A DNA stretch of 64,000 nucleotides, from the NCBI RefSeq assembly GCF_001583495.1, contig NZ_LQAQ01000089.1:1-64000 (forward strand), given 5' to 3'. Under the pieces are notes generated by a model. That model did no database searches. It saw nothing but the letters and a program-made list of their open reading frames with translations, and had not been told where the DNA came from. This stretch comes from Flammeovirga sp. SJP92 (GTDB taxonomy: Bacteria; Bacteroidota; Bacteroidia; Cytophagales; Flammeovirgaceae). Positions 52,232-64,000 of the stretch are shown here, in pieces (position 1 is the first letter of the stretch; every line of letters starts with the position of its first letter). A program made the translations under genes and the position numbers.

Positions 52232-52274
52232 AGGAGATATTGCAAGTCCGTTTTGACGGGATAACTGTGATTAG

Positions 52275-52366
52275 TGTCCACCCTTATAAGGTAAGGTATT
52301 TCGACATGTATAGGGAAGAGAGGTGTACCTGTTAAGGGTGAAGAGTGTCCCCTTATAAGGGGAGCA
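52275..52366. repeat. Dispersed repeat R2, second copy
   Basis: CACCCTTATAAGG, TTCGACATGTA, AGGTGTACCT and AAGGGTGAAGAGTGTC match 1067-1155. It lies directly downstream of full hairpin copy 4, linking the two islands. Confidence 0.75.
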
Positions 52367-52431
52367 TAAACACCCACTTTCTTCTAGTTTTGAGAGCTTC
52401 ATTTGAAAGCTTCTTCATCTCAACCAATCCA

Positions 52432-52476
52432 CTGTTCTCAGTGATGCCTTTCGGCTTAATATTACCAACAGAAGAG
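52432..52476. repeat. Hairpin family R1, compact degenerate copy
   Basis: CTGTTC (52432-52437) and CAACAGAAGAGG (52467-) enclose GATGCCTTTCGGCTTAAT, a shortened version of GCCTTTCGGCTTGACAC. Confidence 0.5.
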
Positions 52477-53111
52477 GGTGGGGGTAGATTGTCTAGATAG
52501 AAGTTATTTGAGTGCCAAGTTACGCATTTGCTGAAACTCAGCACACTCTTGTTTGGGTTGCTGTGCCATAATTTTCAATATATAAAATTTAAAAATTACG
52601 GACGGCGTTTATTTTATACTCTCGAGTAGCTAAAGCGAACTAATTGAATTTAAGTAGCTGATCATAATTAAATATAGTTTCTAAATGTAGAATGAATTGA
52701 TCTCAGGTTTCGTAAAAATGCATTTAAGTTAAAGATAATTTTGAACAGGTACTTATAGTAAATTGCCTATCATTAAATACTTTTATTTTCGATCTTTCTT
52801 TTGCAATCTCTTCAACGAATTAGTGGTGGATAGATGCCATTTTTTCAGAATCAAAAATTGTATAATACTAAGAGGTGTTAACAAACATTACAATAAGTAT
52901 GATCAATTAACCGAAATCGTATATATATATTTACAATAGTAATATATACTATTAGTTTCAAAAAACCTATTACTCAGTACTTTTATCAAATGAAATATAA
53001 AATATTACTTTTTAAAGAGATTGAATAAATATATTTTCAATATTCTATTTTAGAGGTAATGAGTAAGATTTTTTTTTGATACTAAAAGTTAATTTTTTAT
53101 TTATAAATATC

Positions 53112-54149
53112 ATGAAATTAAAAACTGCAAACCTATTATTTTTAACTTTTTCTTTAATTGTAATATTTAATACAACTACTCAAGCCCAATTTGGACGTAA
53201 ACTGGTGAATAAATTAAATAGTGCAATTGAAGGCTCTACAACATCAACTTCTTCTGATCAGAAAAAAGATAAATCTTCAGAACCGGTAATTGAGCCTTAT
53301 GAATTTAAATTTTCTAACAAGCCACTCGAATATCTATCAAATGATAATACATATATTGAAGAATATATTTTTGGGGATAATTTATTCTTTTTATATGAAT
53401 CTGGGGAAAACACTATTGAACGAGAATACGAAAAATATGGTCTTGAGGTAAGAGATGGAAGGTATAGATTTCATAAATGGCCTTATTATAGATTATCACT
53501 TAATGGTACAGAAATTAAATGGTATAATGATGTTTATATTACATATAGTGTATTATCAGGAATGCTATCCTCTAAAAGACCAATTAAAGGAAAAGATATT
53601 AAGTCATTTGTAGAAGCAAGTCGAGAATTATTTATACAAGCTTACGAGGATGGTAACTTAGTACCAGGAAAATTTGATTTAAAAGTAGAAGTAGTTTTAA
53701 CTCATATACCTAAACAAGATCAAGAGAAAGTCTTTTCTGAAGGAACAATACCTGTAATAATCACAAAAGAAGCTATAGATGAAGCGATTAAAGGACCATT
53801 TTTATCGTTTCCAAAATCAAAAATGGATGATGAAAAGCTTATTCAAGAAATCATACCTTTAGGTCAAGAATTTATAGATTCTAATTATTGGGACTACGAA
53901 GTAGTAGATGCTTCAATAGCATCAGATACTTGGAATGTAAATAGAAATTCTGATACAGGTCAGATTTTATCAAGGTGGTTATTAACAACGCTTAAATTAA
54001 AAGATTCTAAAGGAAAATTTTATCGATTCGATTATGCTATATTTCAAATGCACTTAGGAGGAGGGAAATACGGTGTTACTACCCAAGACAAAAAAAAATT
54101 AGGTAAGGGTGATAAAAAATATATTAAAAGGATAATTTGTGAGAATTAG
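53112..54149 (+). CDS. Secreted protein, unknown, near right end of island
   Basis: A 345-residue protein from the ATG at 53112 with a Sec signal peptide ending TTQAQFG. A Ser/Thr/Lys-rich linker (residues ~30-50) precedes a globular domain of ~290 residues. The N-terminal part FGRKLVNKLNSAIEGSTT is typical of secreted Bacteroidota proteins of unknown function with a DUF-type C-terminal domain. No catalytic motif recognised. It is closed by a strong terminator and is the last gene of the island. Confidence 0.65.
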   Translation: MKLKTANLLFLTFSLIVIFNTTTQAQFGRKLVNKLNSAIEGSTTSTSSDQKKDKSSEPVIEPYEFKFSNKPLEYLSNDNTYIEEYIFGDNLFFLYESGENTIEREYEKYGLEVRDGRYRFHKWPYYRLSLNGTEIKWYNDVYITYSVLSGMLSSKRPIKGKDIKSFVEASRELFIQAYEDGNLVPGKFDLKVEVVLTHIPKQDQEKVFSEGTIPVIITKEAIDEAIKGPFLSFPKSKMDDEKLIQEIIPLGQEFIDSNYWDYEVVDASIASDTWNVNRNSDTGQILSRWLLTTLKLKDSKGKFYRFDYAIFQMHLGGGKYGVTTQDKKKLGKGDKKYIKRIICEN

Positions 54150-54244
54150 TGTTGTGTTCATTATTTTTTTAAAATTGCCTTATATAACTATTTGCTTTAA
54201 AGATTAGAGATAGTTATGTAGGGACTCATGGAAAATAAATCTCC

Positions 54245-54293
54245 ACACCCATCAAAATTTAGATTTCAGGTCGATTTTGATGGGTGTTTTTTT
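54245..54293 (+). terminator. Strong Rho-independent terminator
   Basis: A perfect 14-base stem ACACCCATCAAAAT (54245-54258) and ATTTTGATGGGTGT (54274-54287), then seven T. It ends the last island gene. Confidence 0.9.
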
Positions 54294-54368
54294 ATTAATT
54301 TTTCCTGTTTCGTTTCTTTCTTTTAGGATATTATCAAAGCGTTTGAAGTAAATAAGAATACCAACTAA

Positions 54369-54446
54369 CTGTTACATTGTTAAGCCAAAGTGTCATCTTT
54401 GAACAAGAACGTTAGATGACGCCTGTCGGCTTGACACCACGAACAG
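54369..54446. repeat. Hairpin family R1, compact copy
   Basis: CTGTTAC (54369) and GAACAG (54441-54446) with arms GTTAAGCC, TGTCATC and GATGACGCC, GGCTTGACACCACG. This is a ~78-base version lacking the middle of the full copies, so arm length varies while ends persist. Confidence 0.75.
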
Positions 54447-54536
54447 AGAAAAGATTAACCAGAATTATTTTTTCCTCACCCCAACCAAAAAATCACCCCA
54501 AACCTCCTCTAATCCCCCAAAAACAAGCATTTACGA

Positions 54537-54555
54537 AATAATACCCCCCTTTATC
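54537..54555. promoter_or_regulatory. C-rich motif, candidate HTCS operator at GH2 gene
   Basis: AATAATACCCCCCTTTATCA, 83 bases before the GH2 start, closely matches AATAATTCCCCCTTTATTC at 16667 in the HTCS/sulfatase intergenic region. Binding is inferred. Confidence 0.5.
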
Positions 54556-54628
54556 ATATTTTTTCAACTCTTATTTCTTCCGATTACAGCTAAAATTGTA
54601 ATGTCAAAAGTATGAAGAGAGAATTTAA

Positions 54629-57829
<3,201 letters not shown>

Positions 57830-57839
57830 TTATAAAAAA

Positions 57840-58059
57840 GACAGCGATGTTTATTTAGAGAACATGTTTCAAGTGTTAAGTGATAGCGTCACTTGGAACA
57901 CATAATTGGCGAAGTCTCCTGACTTCGAAATACAAAAGGAATAATAACCATTTCTTTCGAAGTCGGGAGACTTCGCCAAAAATGAATCACAAGTGACACC
58001 TTTCGGCTTAACACTTGCGACATTAAAGATTAATATTGCTCTCACAATCATCGCTGTTC
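57840..58059. repeat. Large three-level hairpin, R1-related
   Basis: Nested inverted pairs: ACAGCGATG/CATCGCTGT (57841-57849, 58049-58057), CAAGTGTTAAG/CTTAACACTTG (57870-57880, 58007-58017), GTCACTTG/CAAGTGAC (57888, 57990) and TTGGCGAAGTC/GACTTCGCCAA (57906-57916, 57969-57979). The middle level shares GTGTTAAG...GCGTCAC with the R1 hairpins. It could be a terminator or attenuator between the two hydrolase genes. Confidence 0.75.
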
Positions 58060-58093
58060 AATGAAATGAATTTATTAAAATAGACAACTACAA

Positions 58094-61000
58094 ATGAAAA
58101 ACATTACTTTTTATTTTCTATTCTTTCTGCTTGCTATTACAACAGTAAACGCACAAGAATGTAATACATTGATTGATGATGATTTTGGGGTAGATACAGC
58201 TATGGAAAACCTTCCCTCTTATATCAGCGTCAACACATCAGGCAATGTTAACGGAGGCGATATTTATTTCCAAGAAGGTATGTTGCATATGGAAACACCT
58301 CCAGGTGTAGGACATGCGAAAGCAAATATTAATTTTGGAAACTTTACTCAAAGTGAATTTGAAATATCGTTCAGAATTAAAACCAACAATAGTGGCGGGT
58401 ATACTTTCAAGATGGATTTCTTAGACGCAAATAACAAATGCTGGATTGGTTTGAAGTTTCCTGATTACGGAAAAAGAGATTTAAGATGGGATATCTTAGA
58501 AAATGGTAATATCCCAGGAGGTAGCAACTTTCCTGAAGAGAACTCCTTATTGGAAAGTGATTTTGCAGTAAATACTTGGTATGATGTGAGAATGGTTTTT
58601 AATGCCGATCATCAAGTATCGATCTATTTAGATGGTGTTTTGAAGTTTGAAAATCTAGCTTTACCAGAAGTGGTACAAGGTTCACCAATCTCAACCATTA
58701 AAATGTATTCTCAAGGATCTTTGAACAATGGTGTGATCACATTTTTTGATTATTTCAAAACAGTGGAAGGACCTCAGTTAAATAAAGATTTGATTAGCAA
58801 AAGTATTTTTGAAGCAGAAAACTATTTAGCATTAAAAGAAAGTTCGGGACAGTTTTCACAAGAAGATATTGATCAATTAAAAACGGATATTGCTACTGCA
58901 AAAGCTAAAATGGCGGACTGTAGTCTTTCTCAAGAAGAATTAGATGCTCAGGCAACAGTGATGGATGAAGCATTGTCACATTTTAAATCTCAAATCATTG
59001 TGATTCCAACGGATGTGAAAGTGACAGTAGATTGGAGCTCAATGCTGATGGAAAGAAAAGCGGAGTGGTTTGGTGCCAACTCTACTTACAATGCCAACGG
59101 ACAAGGTTTATGGGACCCTACTTCTGAAGATTTTATGCCAAGAGTCATTGACTTAGCGAACTATACAGGATCAGCATTTTTTAGATTCCCAGGTGGTACT
59201 ATGGCCAATCTTTATAACTGGAAAAGAGCAATCGGTCCTAATAGTGAAAGAATTGATAACCTTGATGCCCACAATGCTGGACAATCATTTGATAATAGTT
59301 TTGGTCCTGATGAATTCGGTAAGTTATTAGAGACGACTTATATGAATAAAGGGTCGATTGTTGTGCCATTTGCATACGGTACTCCACAAGATGCGGCTGA
59401 CTTTGTAGAATATATGAACGCTGAAGTCGGTGCCAATCCAAATGGCGGTAAAGACTGGGCTTTGGAAAGAGCTAAAAATGGTCATTACGAGCCTTACAAT
59501 ATCAATGTATGGGAAATTGGCAATGAGCTTTATGGTGATTGGGAATTGAATGTGATGAACTACCCATTGAGTGGTGATGCAATTCGTGGTGGAGAAAGTA
59601 TCAGAAGTGGAAATGCTCATTTTTATGTTTATGGAGGTTCTGAGACGTTTACCAACCAAAGAGCTGTAAAACAAACTACTTGGATTGTTGATGAATGTAC
59701 GTTGGATGGTACTCCTGATCAAGCGTTTAAAGTGAAGTTTCCTCCCATCAATTTGAGCCATGATTTTACAGTAAGTATTGATGGAGAAGAGTGGACTGAA
59801 GTATTAAACTTTGACAATTCAACAGCCACTGATAAACATTTTGTGATCACAGATTCAAAAGAAGGAACGTTTGTTTTTGGTGACGGTGTGAATGGAGCTA
59901 TTCCAGAAAGTTTAGGTGATGTTATTGTGGATTATACTACCGGACCTCACGCAGGGTTTAGTGCTTATTATGATGCAATGAAAGCGGTTGACCCAAGCAT
60001 TACAGTGGTATCTAGTTATGAGCATGAAGAATTCTTTAAGTTGATGGCAGATGAAAATTCACCTTATGATGCAGTAGCAAAACACTATTACCCAGGAGGT
60101 GAAGCGAATTCAGGTCAAGAGTATATCTTTGAGTTATCTCAAATAGCAAAATATAATAATAGAGCCGAAGAGTTTAAAAATTACCTTTCAAAATATGACA
60201 ACCCTAGTCTTGAAGGTATTGAAGTGAAGCAATTCTTATCAGAATACGGAACACCAAGAAATTACTCAGCCATTCCGCATGCTATCGTTTTATGGCATCA
60301 AATGATGAACAATTACAAGGATGAGATTCTGGGTATTCAAACGCACTCTTTCTTCAAAAATGATGGTACCACAATGGTGGAAACAAGACATGGAGGTTTC
60401 TTGATGGCCAAAGGATATGCACATCATATTTTCACTCACCTTCACCAAGATCAATTTGTAAAGGCAGATTTTGAAGGAGAAAAGTATACGCACAAAAATG
60501 TAGAATTATGGAATTCTTATCCAACGGCTTCCATCAATGAGGACAAAACGGTAGCAACAATTGTAATTCCAAATACATCAGATGGAAAACAGTTGAACAC
60601 TACTTTCGATTTTACTTCTCTTCCTTTTGAAATGAATGATAAAGTTGTGTTGAAAAAGTGGGTAGCATTGGCTGATAACATTAATGTGGATAATACATCA
60701 GATAACCCTACGAATGTACGTATTGAAGGACCATTTGTGATAGACAATCCTACCACTTTTACTTTTGATGAAGTAGAACCGTACACTGTAGCCATCTATC
60801 AATGGACCACATTGGACAAAGAAGAATTTACTTATTTGACAGAAATTCAACCACAAGTCAATTTCGGAGACCTAAAAATCAATCAAGGTTTTGCTGAAGA
60901 TTCAGTATTGATGATCAATGGTTCAAAGCAAGACAATGCATTAACGTTGGGTTACTTTACAGAAGTAGAATACGATGTGAAAAATTACTTCGATACGTTT

Positions 61001-61504
61001 GAAGCTGAAATCGGCTTGGAAGATAATTTCTTAGGAGGAAGCTTAGTATTGAAAGTATTTGGTGATGATGAGTTATTGTTTGAATCAGATCCGGTAAGTG
61101 CCAATACGCCAATTCAGAAAATTGATGTTGATGTAAGAGGAGTGGAGAAGTTAAGAATTGCAACTACTCCGAGCCAAGGTTTGGGGATTCATTTAGGAAT
61201 CAGTGAGGCACGTTTATACAAAAATGAAAATTACGATGATGACGTAACAAGCGTTGTCATTGACAGAACATCATTAAAAATTGCTCCTAATCCTTTCCAA
61301 ACGAATGTCCATATCACTTTACCAAAAGTGATCAACGGAACAATGACGATCCATGACAGTATGGGCCGAATGATCCTACAGCAATCACTTCAAAATAAAA
61401 TCGCTTTTGATTTGAACCTTTCTCAATTAAATAAAGGCCTTTACATTATCAGTATCAGCAATGCTGAGGAAGTATTTGTAGGCAAATTATTGAAATCAAA
61501 CTAA
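58094..61504 (+). CDS. Secreted clan GH-A hydrolase with LamG-like, NPCBM and T9SS domains
   Basis: A 1136-residue secreted protein. Signal peptide (to about residue 20, TTVNAQ), concanavalin/LamG-like domain (~25-230), helical FIVAR-like linker (~235-300) and a catalytic barrel (~305-850). Acid/base candidate is Glu478 (WEIGNELYGDW) and nucleophile candidate Glu717 (FLSEYGTPRNYS). An extra ~100-residue beta domain lies between them (~515-620). An NPCBM-type domain (~918-1040) and a C-terminal T9SS sorting domain (PNPFQTNVHITLPK to the end) follow. The FRFPGGTMANLYNW and GNE motifs suggest a family such as GH51/GH39/GH86; I cannot choose. It likely attacks the PUL's target galactan outside the cell. 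Confidence 0.85.
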   Translation: MKNITFYFLFFLLAITTVNAQECNTLIDDDFGVDTAMENLPSYISVNTSGNVNGGDIYFQEGMLHMETPPGVGHAKANINFGNFTQSEFEISFRIKTNNSGGYTFKMDFLDANNKCWIGLKFPDYGKRDLRWDILENGNIPGGSNFPEENSLLESDFAVNTWYDVRMVFNADHQVSIYLDGVLKFENLALPEVVQGSPISTIKMYSQGSLNNGVITFFDYFKTVEGPQLNKDLISKSIFEAENYLALKESSGQFSQEDIDQLKTDIATAKAKMADCSLSQEELDAQATVMDEALSHFKSQIIVIPTDVKVTVDWSSMLMERKAEWFGANSTYNANGQGLWDPTSEDFMPRVIDLANYTGSAFFRFPGGTMANLYNWKRAIGPNSERIDNLDAHNAGQSFDNSFGPDEFGKLLETTYMNKGSIVVPFAYGTPQDAADFVEYMNAEVGANPNGGKDWALERAKNGHYEPYNINVWEIGNELYGDWELNVMNYPLSGDAIRGGESIRSGNAHFYVYGGSETFTNQRAVKQTTWIVDECTLDGTPDQAFKVKFPPINLSHDFTVSIDGEEWTEVLNFDNSTATDKHFVITDSKEGTFVFGDGVNGAIPESLGDVIVDYTTGPHAGFSAYYDAMKAVDPSITVVSSYEHEEFFKLMADENSPYDAVAKHYYPGGEANSGQEYIFELSQIAKYNNRAEEFKNYLSKYDNPSLEGIEVKQFLSEYGTPRNYSAIPHAIVLWHQMMNNYKDEILGIQTHSFFKNDGTTMVETRHGGFLMAKGYAHHIFTHLHQDQFVKADFEGEKYTHKNVELWNSYPTASINEDKTVATIVIPNTSDGKQLNTTFDFTSLPFEMNDKVVLKKWVALADNINVDNTSDNPTNVRIEGPFVIDNPTTFTFDEVEPYTVAIYQWTTLDKEEFTYLTEIQPQVNFGDLKINQGFAEDSVLMINGSKQDNALTLGYFTEVEYDVKNYFDTFEAEIGLEDNFLGGSLVLKVFGDDELLFESDPVSANTPIQKIDVDVRGVEKLRIATTPSQGLGIHLGISEARLYKNENYDDDVTSVVIDRTSLKIAPNPFQTNVHITLPKVINGTMTIHDSMGRMILQQSLQNKIAFDLNLSQLNKGLYIISISNAEEVFVGKLLKSN

Positions 61505-61749
61505 TAGCAATATGCAATCTCTTTAAGTATCAAGACAGGAGAAAAGGGTTCTTTGATTAAAGGGAAGAGGTAAGAGGGATGAGGGAAGGTGATCTGTGTT
61601 GTGTTTTAAAAACTATTTTATGCACCATAACACGAACCATTTTTCTTCCCTCTTCATTCTTAACTCTTACCTAAAAAAAGTTTCATCACATATATCCTAG
61701 TACTTATCACAGAGAGGTTGCAGATCTACATAAACACTACATAATCAGA
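61505..61749. other. Intergenic region with purine-rich inverted repeats
   Basis: 245 bases without a gene. AGGTAAGAG (61568-61576) and CTCTTACCT (61664-61672) form a long inverted pair. The 61632-61672 part, on the minus strand, is a copy of the repeat at 34781. CCTAGTACTTA near 61695 matches MITE ends. Confidence 0.55.
61632..61672 (-). repeat. Dispersed purine-rich repeat, second copy
   Basis: On the minus strand: GGTAAGAGTTAAGAATGAAG, AGGGAAGAAAAATGGTTCGT. It matches 34781-34828 with a few changes. Confidence 0.65.
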
Positions 61750-64000
61750 ATGACAATGAAAAGATTTATTATTAGCTTTCTGTTACTATTCTCTTGGACA
61801 GCTTATGCTCAAGAAGCAGTAACTATTACTTATAACTTTCAAAATGGTTTTCAGGCTTCTACCTCTACAATCAGTGATGATGTTTTGTATCCGCAAAGAG
61901 CAATAGTAGGAGGTTCAAGGCTTGTAAATCAGGGGGTCATGGACAATATGGCTGTGACCCAAATCACCAACAACAACGCTACAAATTATACTAATACTTT
62001 CTTCCGTTTTGATATTCATACCAATAAGGGAGCAAAGTTTAAGATCAATAAAGTAAGAGTGATTCAAAAATCGGATCATGCGGGAGATCCTGATGCAGTT
62101 GCTGAGGGGGGAACTGGAAATACTTATATGTTTAGAGTAGGAACTCAGGTTAATGGAAATTCAATTTCAAATTCTGATTCTGAACAATCCTCTGACAATA
62201 TTCTATTTTCAGATCAATTGGAAGAAACAGAATATATTCCAAATGATAAATACAGTATGGTGAAAAACGGGGAGTACGTTTCTGTTTATTTGACAGGTAG
62301 AGGAGAAAGAGTAGGAGGAAATGTAATTCCAGATGAACAAGGTGGAGGAATTTATGAAGATGATATTTTCAACTGGTATGTAGACCAAGTGATCATTGAA
62401 GGAGAGTACGTTGAAGGTTTATCGATTCCTACTTTTGAGGTGGATTATGCTCTAAATAATAAAGATATGAGTGCGGTTTCATCTTCAGAAAAAGTATCTG
62501 CTACAGAGATCAGTAGACAAAATGGAGAATCACAATGGAAGCAGGACAGAACTTTTTCAATCCGTCTAGCTAGCAATAGCAATAATTTAGGCTTCAAGAA
62601 TGTTGGTTTTATTTACGATATGAATGTTGCTAGTGGGTATAAAGCAATGATCAATAATTATGAATTGAAATTTGCAGGCTCTGGAGAATATGGAAAGTCG
62701 AGAGTGTATAGAGCATCAATTTATCATGATAAATTAAGAGACGGTGCAGGAACAAGGGTTGATTATTATCAAGCAGATGTAGTGGCTGGCGTAGAAAAAT
62801 ATGGTGATGGCATCAAAGACATGGATTACATGAGTGCTTTCTTTAATGACAATTTGGTATTTGAAGACAGCTATTCCTTTTTGATTGGTTTGAACAGAAC
62901 AGGCAAAACCGATAACACTCAACTTAGAGAATATTTCACGTTTGATAATGTAAGTATTCGTGGTACTGTAGTTCCCGCAGATGCGTATGATTTATATGCT
63001 GAAATTCTAACAGGTCAAGATTTATATGTCAATGCTGTAATTGGAAGCGGAGATACTGAATATGTACAGGAAATCGTTAACCGCTATAAAGAAGTTTTAC
63101 AATCTGCTGTAGATTTTGCTTTTGATGAATCGAAAACAGCTGGTGAATTAACAGCAAAGAAAGCGGAGGTTGAGGCACTAAATGAACACTTTAGAAATAA
63201 TACAAACAGCCGTAGTAATGTTGCTCCAATTGTAGAGAATAAGACACTTAGCACTGCTAAAGGTGTTGCGGTTCAATTTACATTAGAGGGCACTGATGCA
63301 GATAATGATATTATTAAGTTAAGTATCAAAACGCAACCTCAAAATGGCGTGATTTCTATGGTGGATGGTGCTTATCAATATACTCCAAATCAAAACTTCC
63401 AAGGACAGGAGACATTCACTTATGTAGCCAATGATGGAAGAGTTGATAGTAATGAAGGTATTATTACAGTAACTGTTCAAAATGAAAATAACAACGCACC
63501 AGTAGCCAATCCACAAACTTTAGAGGTAATTTCTGGCGTGGAGTTGCCAATTACGTTAGAGGGAACTGATGTGGATGGAGATGTATTGAGTTATGAGGTT
63601 GTTGATCAGCCTGCCAATGGTACTTTAACTGGAGATTTGCCAAATCTGAAATATGTTTCAGATAATGGATTTGAAGGTGATGATAGCTTTACTTTTAAAG
63701 CTTTTGATGGAATTGCGTATAGTGAAATTGCAACCGTAGCGATAACGGTAAACCCTGCTCCAAATGTACCACCAAAAGCAGAAGATCAAGTTGTTAAAGT
63801 GATGACCTCAGAGACAGTAGACATCACATTGAAAGCCACAGATGAAAATGATGATGCACTGACTTATGAATTAGTGACTCAGCCAGCGAATGGTACTTTA
63901 TCAGGTGATCTTCCAAATTTACAATATGTATCTGACAATGGTTATGTAGGTGATGACAGTTTCACTTTCAGAGCTTATGATGGTAAAGAGTACAGTAATG
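61750..64000 (+). CDS. Secreted cadherin-repeat protein, partial (runs off window)
   Basis: The frame is open from ATG 61750 (or ATG 61756) to the end of the window, 750 codons, with no stop. The signal peptide is MKRFIISFLLLFSWTAYAQ. The N-terminal ~400 residues are an uncharacterised beta-rich region, followed by a helical segment (~425-485). From about residue 490, tandem ~90-residue cadherin/Big-type repeats begin (NVAPIVENKTL, then NNAPVANPQTL, then NVPPKAEDQVV); each ends in a GxDSFTFxAxDG-type motif. It is probably a cell-surface protein, perhaps with a catalytic or T9SS domain beyond the window. Likely PUL-associated by position. Confidence 0.85.
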   Translation, partial: MTMKRFIISFLLLFSWTAYAQEAVTITYNFQNGFQASTSTISDDVLYPQRAIVGGSRLVNQGVMDNMAVTQITNNNATNYTNTFFRFDIHTNKGAKFKINKVRVIQKSDHAGDPDAVAEGGTGNTYMFRVGTQVNGNSISNSDSEQSSDNILFSDQLEETEYIPNDKYSMVKNGEYVSVYLTGRGERVGGNVIPDEQGGGIYEDDIFNWYVDQVIIEGEYVEGLSIPTFEVDYALNNKDMSAVSSSEKVSATEISRQNGESQWKQDRTFSIRLASNSNNLGFKNVGFIYDMNVASGYKAMINNYELKFAGSGEYGKSRVYRASIYHDKLRDGAGTRVDYYQADVVAGVEKYGDGIKDMDYMSAFFNDNLVFEDSYSFLIGLNRTGKTDNTQLREYFTFDNVSIRGTVVPADAYDLYAEILTGQDLYVNAVIGSGDTEYVQEIVNRYKEVLQSAVDFAFDESKTAGELTAKKAEVEALNEHFRNNTNSRSNVAPIVENKTLSTAKGVAVQFTLEGTDADNDIIKLSIKTQPQNGVISMVDGAYQYTPNQNFQGQETFTYVANDGRVDSNEGIITVTVQNENNNAPVANPQTLEVISGVELPITLEGTDVDGDVLSYEVVDQPANGTLTGDLPNLKYVSDNGFEGDDSFTFKAFDGIAYSEIATVAITVNPAPNVPPKAEDQVVKVMTSETVDITLKATDENDDALTYELVTQPANGTLSGDLPNLQYVSDNGYVGDDSFTFRAYDGKEYSN

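Larger units (their letters stand above)
52043..53111. other. Large repeat and AT-rich region without genes
   Basis: About 1 kb with no supported gene. It holds full hairpin copy 4 (52050-52231), repeat R2 (52275-52366), a degenerate R1 hairpin (52432-52476), and then ~600 AT-rich bases. These contain a 7-base perfect hairpin at 52935-52953 (AATAGTA and TACTATT) and the leader of the next gene. Confidence 0.6.

Noticed and set aside
34777-54450. Canonical integron attC array
   Set aside because: Spacer ends do not match RYYYAAC/GTTRRRY, R1 ends are GTTC/GAAC in the opposite sense, and no integrase is present. Kept only as an attC-like hypothesis.

Overview
The window is AT-rich DNA from a Bacteroidota bacterium. 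Tandem SusC/SusD pairs, a hybrid two-component sensor, several FGly sulfatases, a type IX secretion sorting domain and Bacteroidota-type lipoproteins all point there. A marine, algal-polysaccharide-degrading Cytophagia (Flammeovirga-like) is my best guess. It is an inference from gene content, not a database match.

Layout. (1) 1-5.4 kb: an accessory island of small same-strand genes (immunity-like proteins, lipoproteins, a membrane protein) separated by hairpin repeats. (2) 5.7-14.5 kb: core genes: ttcA (tRNA thiolation), a Crp/Fnr-type regulator, gltB and gltD (glutamate synthase) and a small secreted protein, with clear terminators. (3) 14.6-34.8 kb: a polysaccharide utilisation locus (PUL): a divergent sulfatase, a hybrid two-component system (HTCS), two more sulfatases and a tight operon of SusC-SusD-SusC-SusD-surface lipoprotein. 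(4) 34.8-54.5 kb: a second, larger accessory island of about 22 small genes, all on the + strand, interleaved with several families of palindromic repeats. It includes a DUF262/HNH restriction-like protein, an acid-ceramidase/C45-like Ntn hydrolase, FHA, RDD-like and DUF4259 proteins, many lipoproteins and gene fragments. (5) 54.6-64 kb: more carbohydrate genes: a GH2 beta-galactosidase, a large secreted clan GH-A hydrolase with NPCBM and T9SS sorting domains, and the start of a cadherin-repeat protein that runs off the end.

How it works together. The HTCS probably senses an oligosaccharide from a sulfated galactan-like glycan. Sulfatases desulfate it, the SusCD pairs import it, and the GH2 and GH-A enzymes depolymerise it. 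A C-rich motif recurs upstream of the HTCS, the sulfatase operon, the susC operon and the GH2 gene, and may be the HTCS operator.

Most unusual part. The 34.8-54.5 kb island behaves like a cassette array with no visible recombinase. Genes are followed by a ~180 bp hairpin with CTGTTC...GAACAG ends. In two places the 3' tail of a gene's paralogue lies exactly abutting the right end of such a hairpin, as if a hairpin-terminated cassette had integrated at the gene's 3' end and displaced the old tail. A second palindrome family with GCTAAC...GTTTAGC ends separates other genes. The same repeats and a paralogous gene link this island to the one at 1-5.4 kb. Functions of most island proteins are unknown, and several look like immunity proteins.
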